A stretch of DNA of 64,000 nucleotides from Cyanoderma ruficeps (Eukaryota > Chordata > Aves > Passeriformes > Timaliidae): positions 2,829,485 to 2,893,484 of the forward strand of contig VZDJ01000301.1 of NCBI GenBank assembly GCA_008694505.1. Direction: 5' to 3'. The position numbers were made by a program, and so were the translations under genes. The notes below the pieces were generated by a model that saw only the letters and a program-made list of their open reading frames with translations, ran no database searches and had not been told where the DNA came from. Positions 51,148 through 62,332 of this stretch are shown here, one piece after another; position 1 is the first letter of the stretch, and every line of letters starts with the position of its first letter.

Positions 51148-52433
51148 CTAAATAAACAGATAACAGAGACACCAAGGCATAGTCCTTGGCCTCTGATGGC
51201 TGCTCCACTTCCACACTTCCTACAAAATCATCTGCACAAGCAGCACACTAAAGCAGAAGTGTTGCATGAAACTGCACAGAAAAGTCAAGTGGTGGCTGCT
51301 CAGGAAAGTAAGGCAAGAAAATGCTGCAATGTCTCTGCTGCCCTGTGAAGCTGCCCCTGTGTTTCCGGCTGGAATCTGAAGTTATTACAATCCACTGCAG
51401 AAAAAAAGACCAGTTGTCATCCACACATTTCTCAAGACCGAATCATACAAGATTGTATTTACCACATGTTCTTTTACTACCCACCCCCTCCAAAAAAAAG
51501 AGCTCATTAGAAAACTAACTGAAATGAGTGTCCGTGCCTGTAACTCTCAGGTTCTTAAAGCTTAATTCAGTTCTTAAGAAACCCGTGGATAGCATTAAAC
51601 CTTTATATTTCAGGATCATAACATACATTAATTCCAATCAATAACCTGATTTTGCAGAAACTTTTTGAGCTGAAAAGTGCAGACTGAAAAATTCAGCAGG
51701 CCTACTCAGAGAAATTATGATAAAGATTTTAAAACAGGCAACTTGTACAATTGTATGGATTGCCTTAATCTCCTATTTAGACTTGAAGGTAACATTAGCT
51801 AGGTTCTTGAACAAAGAGTTGAAAAATACTGTGTAATATATGACTAAGTATAAAAAAGTAAGTCTCAAGTTAAAGTTTGCTACACACTGGTACAGATGTC
51901 TCTGGTAAACTTATGGGATCCATAAATCAGAAAGGATTAAAAGTTTTGCCTCTTTCTTCCTTTTATTTGTTCTTCTCCACAAACCTAATAGAACCCATGC
52001 ATGGTTTCATCTCCAAAATTTGCACCAGAAGATTTTAAAGCAGTGTAAAATTAAAAAAAAAATTTTAAAAAAGTTAGAAAACATCATATAGTCTGATGGG
52101 TAGAAACATAATCTCTCACTAGTGTTCACATAATATCATAACCTAGGATATGATAAAAGGGGAAAGAAGACACTCTTCAAATTATTAAATTACCTTTTGT
52201 TTTTCTTATTAAAGGAAATAATTTAGCTTTGGGCTGCATTAATTCATTCTTTTACACCTCAGAGACCTCAGATATTGTTTAGATGTTTCTTCTTCCATAA
52301 AGAAACCACACAATAATTGTAGTATTTCAGAATGACAATAACTAATGCATTTCAATGTTTAACTACATAAAACGGCCGGAGGTATTAACATTATGCAAAA
52401 CTCTTGAAAACGTCAGATAACTATTTAATAATT

Positions 52434-52548
52434 GGCACTTTGACCCACTATCAAGACTAAGAAGGAAACAAAATTCTGAATGAAAAAAGAGACAGATCAC
52501 AATTACAGATTATTAAAAAAAAGGGTGGGTGTGGCTTGGCTAACCACA
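52434..52548 (+). promoter_or_regulatory. Candidate proximal regulatory cluster upstream of paralogue D
   Basis: Between 344 and 230 bp upstream of the D start codon I see three motif-like words. They are an HNF4/DR1-like 'ggcactttgaccca' (52434-52447), a CACCC/KLF-like 'gggtgggtgtggc' (52523-52535) and a RUNX-like 'aaccaca' (52542-52548). HNF4 sites are common in P450 promoters. These are short words, and chance matches are likely. The transcription start is not known. Confidence 0.2.
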
Positions 52549-52777
52549 AAGGATCACATAGTTTGGTTTTCTAAGGACTTCAGCTTGGGAAAACTGTAGA
52601 TTGTCAGACAGAGATGGCTACAGGAGGCATATCCTTAGAAAGAGTTTGGATTCAGTAGAAGAAACACATCTCCACAAATCCAAATTTTCAGAAGTCATAC
52701 ACACAAAAAAGAACCGACAAAAAACAACCAAAAAAAACCCCACCAAAAACCCAGTGAGAAGTTAAATTTTTGATGAA

Positions 52778-55700
52778 ATGCTGGGGATTGCTGAGATTTT
52801 TATAGCTCTAGTAGTATGTCTCCTGATTTTGCAGTTCCTCAAGCTCCAATGGATGAGGACCCAGCTTCCTCCAGGACCAGTTCCCCTCCCCATCATCGGA
52901 AATTTGTGGCTGCTGGACTTCAAACTTCGCCGAGAAACTCTCAGTAAGGTATTTATTTATATCTGTGGTTGAAGATCAGTCTGAATCTATTTTAACTTAA
53001 TTTGTGCGTTGCATAGTAAGAGCCTAAAATGCTATTTTTTTAAACCTCGGGCTTGATTACCAGCCAGTTTCAAAGACTCTGAAGACCCTACACTATTAAA
53101 AATACTTCTGAGTAATAAACACCACCATTGCTTTAGCCCTTGCTCTTTTCTCTCACTTTCATTTACATTCTCACAAGCACTGTCATGGAATTATATTTCA
53201 TTAGCAGTTTCATTCTGTTTCTGTGTTGATATCCAGCCACCTCTAGCAGAGCTCTCCTGACACAAATGCCACTGGAACATCTCGATTAGAAGACCAAACA
53301 TCTACCCTAAACAGACATTTTTGCCCTTGTTTTTACAGCAAAAAGATTTCTTGTCTGCCGTAAGCAGGTTACTGCTAAAACAAAGCAGGAAAATCTGATT
53401 GCTGTTATGTTTACAACACAACCAATCAAGCCAATCAAAACTATTTTTGAAAAGTAAGGGATTTGCTTCCTGCTATTACTAGGAAAAATATAAGCACGAT
53501 GTGAGGAACAACAGAGAGAGAAAAATAAGAAAAATCCTGGGGAAGCTATAGAAAAGAAACCAAGAACACTTCTTTAATTTAATAAAATAAAGAGAAAAGC
53601 TCTAGGATTTTGCCTTTAATAATTTGTTCTTTGATTCAGAGCTGACAAAGCAACCTGATGTTTTTCTTTCTGTGAAATTTTCAGAGTTGTTCTTCTGAGA
53701 GATGTCCTTAGCATCTATTCCATAAAGAACAATTATCTTCTGTTCCCAAAGCACATTAATAATAGAGATAAATTTTTTTTCTGAAACCTGCGATTCAATT
53801 TGATGCCAACAAATGGGTTTAGTTACAACTACAGAAAACTCTTAAATAAAGTGATATTTGAGCGCCTGCTTTGCCTGGTTTATAGTTACAAATTTTCTGT
53901 TATCAATTCTTCAGTTAACCAACATCTACGGAAACATCTACACCCTGTGGATGGGACAGACACCTCTGGTTGTGCTGAATGGATACAAAGCAGTAAAAGA
54001 TGGCATTGTCACCCACTCAGAAGAAGTTTCTGGAAGACCTCTCACCCCTTTCTACAGGGATATGATGGGCGAAAAAGGTACAAGATGTTCCACAAGACTG
54101 GGCTAGAACAAGGTGCAAAGAAGGAAGATGTTTTCCTGTGCACACACACCAGCTACTGCTGGACCAGGGCATAATGTTTCATGCGGAGCAAAGCACATTA
54201 GGGAAAACCCCAAAATTTCTTGTCTTACAAAACACATCTCTCAGCCTTTTTCCTTCCCAATACATCCAAAGGAATACTTGTCTGGAGAAGGTGCCCTTCA
54301 ATTGTGTCATTTCTAAACCAGGAGACATCTATAGACATATAGATGTCTATAACAGATGTCTTCTAACCAGAAGATATCTACAGACAAAGCTGTTCAGTCC
54401 TCACTGAAACCCACTCAGTTTCCAAGGACACATTTATGAGCAGCTGGGGGTCATAAAATCCTCACAGACCAAAACTCAGCTTCTAAAATCTAAAATCAAT
54501 GTGTCTTGTTAGTGAAATACAACCTCACCTAAATCAAAATTTGCCTGGTACAGTGAAAGAATTTCTCTTCCCAGCAATGAACTAAATGTTTCTGCGTTTT
54601 TCAGGTATTTTCCTGACAAATGGCCACACCTGGAAGCAGCAGAGACGCTTTGGCATGACAATTATAAGAAGTCTGGCACTTGGTAAGAACAATTTGGAGC
54701 ATCAAATTCAAACTGAGGCTCGTCACCTTGTGGATATCTTTGCAAACGCAAAAGGTAAATTCACTAGAAGAACAACACTTAGAGCTTTTCCTGAAACATT
54801 AGGGCTGATAAAAGTTTCACAGTACGTTTTTGCAATAATATAGATATTGTTGATATTAGTAGAACTTTCACTGTCTTAACTGCATTCTTTGCAAAAAATG
54901 TTTTGTCTGCACAGTGGGCAATATAAAATCAGGTTTTTTTAAATAAGGAGAGTTTTAAAAATGTTTATTATCAACACAGCTGGCAAGGATTCTTACACTC
55001 AAGGAGTATAGAAAAACCCTCCTTAAAATATGCAATATGTGACATGCTGGAAGTCATTCTAGGACAGCAGGATTTTAGGATTTGGCAGAGGAAGAATCCC
55101 AACACAAGGAATGTATCATTCAGTTATCCAAAAAAACTTCTTTTCAAGGTTTGGATGAAATAGAAACCAATAGAATTTTAGCAAGCTGCCAAAATAAAGC
55201 AATTAAATATACATATTCTGAGCAGCCAAATCCCTCACCCACATTGTGTTCCATGTGAAAACACAGAGAGGTTGCCTGAGGTCTCTCTCCAACTCTGCTT
55301 GGACCAGGCTCATCTCTTTTCCAAGAGCAACATTCACACATCTTTAAATGTAGAATAGGAGATGAAAAAAATCATCTACCTTGAGTCCCTGTACAGCCCA
55401 AAGCTTTACCTACCATGGAATCCCTTCTCAATTTAAACTCAATAAATGTATTTACTCTTTCCAAGAACTACCAAGAGCATTGGACTGAAGTCAGGGATGC
55501 ATTTTCCATAGGAGTATTCTTCAAAAGTTGTCCTTGCTATTGAAATGTGTAGTTAATTTTTATTTTATTTTTTTGGATTTAATCCGTTTCAATGGCAGAT
55601 ATATTCCACCCTATTATATGAGCTTTGCCAGTTCAGCCTGTGGAAAAAAACCACATCTATGGTTGGATTGTTAAGCTGATACTTGAATACCAAAAAGAGA

Positions 55701-58700
55701 TAAGTCATTTCAACAGAACTAAGAAAGGAAAATTCCAATTTTTTTCTGTATTTTTGTTGGTGGTTTTGTTTTTTGTTTGTTTGGGGGTTTTCTGGGGGGC
55801 ACGTTGAGGATTGTTTGTTTTGGTTTTTAACTGCGAAACTTAAATATCTACCTCCACATTTGAAGGCATATGATCTAATTAATTGCTTGTGTTTCCCCCA
55901 ACCCAGACCACAAGTCAAAGAAGGGAAAAGAGACTTTATGTTTGTCTCCTCAAAACTGATAATCACTGTATTTTACAATAGTAAAGAGCAGATTGAAAAT
56001 TAAGATTCCGTGCACTTATAATTCATGCAGTTAGTATGTATTAAACTAGAGTTCGTTTATGTGAAATTTTTCTAAAAGTAGTCTGATCCCTTGTTGTTTT
56101 TACCATTGAAAAAAAAAAGTCTTCCTAGTTTTTCTCGCTGTAGTCTGTTCAGAAGTTCTCACAGCACCTCCCATATTCACAGGCAAACCTTTTGACCCCC
56201 ACACTTCCATCGTCCATGCAATTGCAAATATAATCTGTGCTGTTGTTTTCGGACATTGCTTCTCTTCTGAGGATGAATCTTTCAGCAAACTCATCAAAGC
56301 TATTTATTTTGTGATCTACTTTCAAGGTACTATCTGGGGCAGGGTAAGAACCTAATTTTCTTGTTCCTGTTCCTTAAGGTGCATTTGCACTTGACAAGTC
56401 AAAAGAAATTAAAAGTCAGAGACAATTATTCACAAACATTTCCATTTCCAAATATACCATTGCTCTACAAGCCACAGTGAAGTAATAAATCAATACATAC
56501 CATGCATATGTAATTATTGGCTTCTAATCCTTTTTTATGTCTGCAAATCACATCCTAAAATTAAAATTCTAAATCATCACTGCTTTTCACAAATTTCCAA
56601 TGAGCAATCATTTGCAGAACACTGTGTATTTAATATTCTTAGTTCTTAAAATGAAAGCAACTTCTAAAATTTAATTTTCATTTAGTCTTGCAAATCCAGA
56701 TACGCAGTTAATAAGAACTAAGTCTTCAAGTAGATGCTCTTTTGAAAAGACATCTTGCTTCAATTCATAATTTGTATTATCAACAAGATCTGAGTTATTC
56801 TGAGCTTCCTATAAGATACAAGTTACCACTTTATCACACCAAGAAGAATATTTTTTAAAGTTCTCTCTCTGACTTGTGTCTATTGCCTCTCACCCCAATT
56901 TGGTTGCCCAGGTGTTGCAGTGACTTCACAATTATCAGGAAATCAGAAGTGGGATCTGACATTCTTTGCTTTCTGCTTAACACCACAGCTGTACGATGCC
57001 TTCCCATGGCTCATGCACCATCTCCCAGGGCCTCATCAGGAGGTGTTTGCCTACAACAACTTCATGCACAGATTAGTCATGAAGGAGGTCCAGGCTCATG
57101 AGAGACAGAACACAGGTGATCCACAGGATCTCATTGACTTCTACCTGGCTCAAATAACAAAAGTAAGTATCTGTTTATCATGCTCTCCCTTCCTTGGCTT
57201 TAATGCCCACTACAAACACTTGCTTTTCCAATAGCTGCCAAAGGATTTTTACATGCACACTCTATTTGTGTAGCACTAAAGGTTTTTGATTTGGTGCGCT
57301 GCTCACTGTTATCACCAATGACAGTTTCTATGGGAGTGGTGAAATATCTGAAATTATCTATTTCATAGTCTTCTTGTGAATACACCCCACAGACCAAGGA
57401 TGACCCTACTTCTACATTCAATAAAGAAAATATGGTTCAGACTGTGGTTGATCTTCTGCTGGGAGGGACAGAAACAACAAGCACCACCCTTCTCTGGGCA
57501 CTGCTGTACATGGTACAATACCCAGAAATACAAGGTGAGCCAAAGCACTGTCAAAGAGAACTGCATTCAACATCACAATGAACATCATTAGTGTATTAGC
57601 CCAATCACTTGCAAGACATCAAAAAACCCTTTAGCTATGCACATGAATGGTGGTACATCAGCAATTGAGATCCAGAAAATGGAAGGTCAATAAATAAAAC
57701 AAACAGGTGTTTCCCTATCTGGTTCACCAGCAAAACTAGCAGAAATTAGTAGTAGCCACAGTTTTACCTCACTGGGTTGGCAAGACAGAATAACAAGTTA
57801 AAGACATTTCACATGTAACCTAGCCTCCTCCTAACCTTCAAAGTACAAAAGTTTTTAAAAGACACCCAATCTGATCCATATTTATAAACAATGGAAATTA
57901 TACCTGTCATTTCAAATTTTAATCCATTTTTTGAAACACAGAATTGTACTATCCTCATCACCAAGTAGGCTATGTCTTACATAAGACATCATCCTGTGCT
58001 TTGGGGAGATGCTTTTCCTTGATCAACTGAAACCTACACAGCAGTCAAGCCACATGCCACAATACAAACCAATATATTTCACAGCAACATAATTTGTTTT
58101 ATTTCCCTCATACAAGACATTCTCATAGAAAAATCTGCTGGAAAAAAAAGCAGGGAAGAGAGGGGGTGGGGCATGGGAAATCGAAGTATTTTCATTTGTC
58201 TGCAGAAAAGGTTCAGAGAGAGATAGAGGCTGTTCTGGAACCCTCCCACGTCATCAGCTACGAAGACCGTAAGAAGCTGCCCTACACCAACGCGGTGATT
58301 CACGAGGCTTTGCGCTACAGCAACGTCACCTCTGTTGGGGTCCCTCGACAGTGCCTGAGGAGCACAACTCTGCTGGGTTTTCACATTAAAAAGGTACAGA
58401 GGATACCCCCCCCGTTTCTTACATCTTCGAGCTGTTAAAATTTAGTATTTATATGATATAGAGAGAAGGAAAACCTATAGAAAATAAGATCTCTGCTGCT
58501 TCTTGCAGGGGACGCTTGTGCTGCCGAATCTGCACTCTGTGGTGTATGACACCGAGCACTGGGCAACCCCTTGGAAGTTCAACCCAGATCATTTCCTAGA
58601 TTTGGATGGTAACTTTGTGAACAAAGAGGCATTCTTACCTTTCTCAGCAGGTAACACCCTGACCTTGAATAGTCCTGTTTGCTGTTTCCCAGCAAGGTGA

Positions 58701-60572
58701 AAAATATTATTTCTAAGTTCTAAAATTTTAAAAACGTACATTTTAAAAAATGCATTTGACATAGAGATTTAGTCAGGTCTTCTGCTGTAAGAGCCACAAG
58801 TACTGTTGGGCATTTTGTATTTTTCATATATTCAAAAAGAGGATAAGTATGGCTGGGAGACACAATGCTCTTTCCTTGGCATATGCAGGGTTCCTACCAT
58901 AAAGATATCTGAGCTTCTTATCTCTTAATGTATTAAATCAAGTTAATTCCCTGCGAAATCAAGGTAATTCCTCTAAATCAGGAAATATCTATTTATTTTC
59001 ACCTTACAAACAGGGAGGCCAGTGACAAAAGGAATGTGACTTTTCAAAACACACCGAGAAAAATCTGTGAAGAAGTAGGAAACCAAACCTCAGTCTCCCA
59101 AACCCTACATTAATAGTCTAGCACCAGGTTTTCTTGTATCTGTAGAAAACTAGGAAAATCCAGTAGATTTTGTAAGTTTTCAGTAGAATATTAGGCAACC
59201 AAAGAAAATTGTACTTTTCAAAAGCATATTACATTGCACAACTTAACTTACAGTGCAAAATGTAGGGATTCAAAGATATGGGGGGGGAAGGGGAAAAAAC
59301 AATAAAACAAGTCTAGTGAGTTTCTCTTGTCTACCAGTTTCTCCAACAAACTGATTACGAAAAAAGCAGCACAAAAGAACAAAGTGGTATCATTACTAAA
59401 AAATTCACAATAAAACCACTGGTAAACAGCTGAGAGAGTTTTTTTGTGTTACTGTGACATTGTAATACTACATTACTACTACACACTACTACACTACTTC
59501 TTGTAGAGAAAAAGTAAAGAGCATACTGAGTAACATAATGAGATTAAATGCAGAAAATTCAGATTTAAAGAAAAAATTGCCTGAATTGCCTGTAATTCCC
59601 AAAATCATCTTTGCAAAACAGGTATTTATCATCCTACCTCCTTCACTCATCAAATGGCCATGAATCGAGACGATTAATTTGGGCTCCCAATTCAGCTGTG
59701 GCATAGGACTATTTTTTTTAACCTGCTCTGTGTGTTTTCTGTTTATGTAATCTGAGTATTTATATACTCTGAACATCCATCTTTGGGGTTTTTTTTAGTC
59801 GGGAATATATAGATATCCTGAAATATCCTGTGTAATCACTATGCCAGAATGAGTCACTGAGTCCATACATCACTGCACATTTCACTCCCTTAGCTCACAC
59901 ATCTGCTCCTGACGGCATTAGGGCTACAAGGACCCAATATACCCTCCTGAATTTCTGTTAAAGAAATCCTGATTACATCCTTCTTGGCTTCAGAATTGCA
60001 TCCCACAATGCTCCAGCCCTCCCTTCTCAACAACCGAAATAAGGCTCTAAAGTATTTGAATCTTTTTAAAATCTGGCTTAGCTAAGAAGCAATTCATGGC
60101 TCTCACAGAATAAGAATCAACAATGGAAAAGGAGAATCACATACATGCTCCAGGGGTGAAAAAAAACCTAAACAAACCCAACCAAAACACCAAATCAAAC
60201 ACTTGACAGAAGTGAACAGTTTCTCAGTTAAATGTTTCCCCTCCACCCCCCTAAAACATCTTTTGTCCTTACAGAAGGAAATAGGAAATAACTATCTTAC
60301 ATTAACAGAATTTATGGAACTCAGTAGAATTTTGTGCAAAGTTCTTTTACAGAATTCAACTTTACTCAACCAACTCTTGGTTTTCTTCTGCAGGGCATCG
60401 TGTATGTTTGGGGGAACAGATGGCACGAGTTGAACTGTTCATCTTCTTTACCAACCTCCTTCGAGCATTTACATTCCAGCTCCCTGAGGGAGTGAAGGAA
60501 ATCAATCTGGAATACATTTTGGGTGCAATACTGCAGCCACATCCATATAAACTCTGTGCTATTCCACGCTAG
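52778..60572 (+). CDS. CYP2J: Cytochrome P450 2J paralogue D (CYP2J19 candidate), nine exons, intact
   Basis: The only plus-strand CYP2J gene, head to head with C across 6.1 kb. Exons are 52778-52948, 53915-54077, 54605-54754, 56183-56343, 56989-57162, 57393-57534, 58206-58393, 58509-58650 and 60394-60572 (stop TAG). It encodes 489 residues. Exon 5 is one codon shorter than in A-C. The protein begins MLGIAE with a hydrophobic anchor, then PPGP, WKQQRRF, I-helix GGTETTS (297-303), ExxR (354-357), haem signature [10 protein letters not shown] with Cys435, and ends AIPR. The conserved Arg of the GHRFS segment is Cys187 here (GHCFS). In mammals the order is HOOK1, CYP2J2, C1orf87, NFIA, and bird CYP2J19 is, as I recall, placed on the NFIA side. 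If the window has that polarity, D is the best CYP2J19 (carotenoid ketolase) candidate. That is inference from position. The CYP2J family call is firm. Confidence 0.93.
54311..54387. repeat. Nested palindrome and direct repeat in intron 2 of paralogue D
   Basis: Arms agacatctata (54323-54333) and tatagatgtct (54338-54348) are perfect 11-bp reverse complements around a gaca loop. A unit of about 27 bp starting tctaaaccaggagacatct at 54311 recurs, diverged, from about 54361 (ttctaaccagaagatatct). This is a local duplication with hairpin potential between exons 2 and 3 of D. Confidence 0.6.
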
Positions 60573-60933
60573 CCTGCAACACACTACAATGCTGAGAGAC
60601 TTCAACCTGTTAGAGCAATTCCTTTTAAAACACGTTTCACTATCTCAATTCTATTCAGATGGAGGTAGCTCAAAACAGTTTTTATTTAGGAGGTCCGACC
60701 TTATCTATTGAACTTTCTGAAAAGAAAATAAGTCTACTGGCCAAACTCACATAATAGAGTCTCAGGCATACATAAACACACAATATTTCCAAAAAAATGT
60801 ATTTTCGCACTCACAGTAGCAGTGAATTAGCTGTAGGATGTTGGAGAAGTGGCCTGTATCAAGTAGTTTCCTGCACACGTGCTCTGTCAGGTATCACACT
60901 TAAAACAGGACAACTGTTCAGTAAGAATGCTTG

Positions 60934-60939
60934 AATAAA
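60934..60939 (+). terminator. Likely poly(A) signal of paralogue D
   Basis: AATAAA on the plus strand, 362 nt after the stop codon. It is the first canonical signal I saw downstream of D. Confidence 0.45.
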
Positions 60940-61365
60940 ATTTTCTTCAGTAAGCTGTTACTTTTCTGAGTTCACAGGTCTTTTCTTAGATCTTGCAGGA
61001 GGTAACAGAGTATACACACAGTGTTGATTCCTTTGCCTTCCACTCTCTCACAAAGTATTATATAGTGTAGCATAAACTTCACACACACCAAAATGACTGA
61101 AGTATGGGACCTCTCACAACCACAGCCCATTTAGAAATCCTTACATCTTTTTTCACTTCCTCAGTGTACAATTTCTATGTCACCACAGCTCGGGTTCATG
61201 CACTTTCACAAACCTTTCCTTCTGTTTAGAAACATTATTGTATGATCCAATAATTTCTTACTTGAAGAGAAAGGAACAGCTTTTCAAGAAATTAAGAAAA
61301 TAAACAAAGATGTCAACAGTTGTTTTGGTAGGTAGATTTATTACTCATGGTGTTTTCTTTTCTTT

Positions 61366-61389
61366 CTTCCACATCAATAGATGTGGAAG
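61366..61389. repeat. Perfect 10-bp hairpin downstream of paralogue D
   Basis: Arms cttccacatc (61366-61375) and gatgtggaag (61380-61389) with an aata loop. It lies about 0.8 kb past the stop of D and just before the local duplication at 61418-61472. Confidence 0.75.
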
Positions 61390-61417
61390 GTTTTGACCAT
61401 TTAAAATTCAGCCTAAT

Positions 61418-61472
61418 CCTAATCCTTTCGATTTTTTTTTTCAAAGCATCCTAATCCTTTCGATTTTCAAAG
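61418..61472 (+). repeat. Imperfect tandem duplication, period 32 bp
   Basis: The unit cctaatcctttcgattttt...caaag at 61418-61446 is repeated at 61450-61472. The copies differ only in the length of the T run. It looks like a recent slippage or short tandem duplication. Confidence 0.8.
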
Positions 61473-61952
61473 TTCAACAGGAGCTAGCAGAAAATATGGC
61501 AGGATGTAGCTAAAAGCAAAAACAGAATACTACATATTTCTGGGACATAAAACTAATGGAAGACTTGATTCTCCTTGCAAATTTTCAATTATTACCTTCC
61601 ACTAAGTGACAACCCCAGGGTTCTAACACATAGTAATGTTTGCTACCACAGAACAAATGCATACTTGACATCACTGACATTTTTCACCTTTTTAATAAAA
61701 GCCATTTTAAAACTTTCAATGTAACTTTATTTTTATTGAGGAAAATATAACATTTTAAAAATCCTGCTTGAATAAGAAACACTTTCAAACATAAATTAAG
61801 AAAAAACTCTTAAACTTCACATTTCTTGGAGCGAGGGCAGTTCTTCCACAAAACACATTCTTACAGATTTACAAAAACAGTCTGGCAGGTTGGTTCAAAA
61901 GTTTTCAAGTCTTGTCTGTTTTATTTCTGGTGACCATTAGAGAAAAACTCAC

Positions 61953-62103
61953 CCACCAAAAAAAAGTCCTTTGAACCCACCACTGGCCTGGCTACATAGA
62001 GGGCCCAAGGTAAAGTGCTCAGCAGCAGGACTGGCAGTGTCAGACACGAGCTTCGACTTTTTCTGTTCCAGCGTATTTTGATGGTTCTTGAGGTATATCC
62101 TAC
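61953..62103 (-). other. Candidate exon of a minus-strand neighbour gene
   Basis: A CTTTTTTCAG acceptor (minus strand) opens a 151-nt segment with a very protein-like frame: IYLKNHQNTLEQKKSKLVSD, then EHFTLGPLCSQASGGFKG. It ends either at a consensus GG|GTGAGT donor (61952-61947) or at the in-frame TGA at 61949-61951. An AATAAA on the minus strand lies about 25 nt beyond (61920-61925). The other two frames are less convincing. By mammalian synteny, C1orf87 would be expected here with this strand and its 3' end towards the CYP2J cluster. I do not recognise the peptide with confidence. Confidence 0.38.
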
Positions 62104-62205
62104 CTGAAAAAAGGACTCCAGTTTTTCCTCTATGTTCACCACCCCTTTGGTCACATGAAGTTATTCTGTCAGGTTGATTTTTTTCCCCAATAAAATATTA
62201 TTTCA

Positions 62206-62332
62206 CAATCATAGAATGGTTATAGTTGGAAGGGGCCTTAAAGACCATCGTGTTCCAATCCCTCTGGCATGGGCAGGGACACATTCCACAAGACCAGGGT
62301 GATCAGGGCTTCATACAACCTGGCCTTACATG
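62206..62332 (-). mobile_element. CR1 LINE 3' tail, minus orientation
   Basis: On the plus strand it reads 'atcatagaatggttatagtt', 'ggaaggggccttaaagacca', 'gggcagggacacattcca' and 'acaacctggcctt'. This is the reverse complement of the last ~125 bp of avian CR1, including the terminal ATTCTATGAT repeat. It is strongly 5'-truncated. Confidence 0.88.

Larger units (their letters stand above)
46677..52777. other. 6.1-kb head-to-head spacer between paralogues C and D
   Basis: Contains the promoters of both C (minus) and D (plus), the exon 9 relic (47529-47687), the inverted repeat pair (49150-49265 and 50118-50265) and the orphan exon-like segment (51049-51147). A further minus-strand frame at 48430-48690 ends in SALQSAAEELNRDKNFRN after a CCCTTTCAG acceptor-like site and is only a weak candidate. 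The remainder is AT-rich with A-rich runs near 48.66-48.73 and 52.7 kb. Confidence 0.6.

Noticed and set aside
61811..61858. Short Cys-rich minus-strand reading CVLWKNCPRSKKCEV followed by a stop, reminiscent of a small peptide hormone
   Set aside because: Only 15-16 residues, preceded by a stop codon two codons upstream, and no convincing splice acceptor. Probably coincidence.
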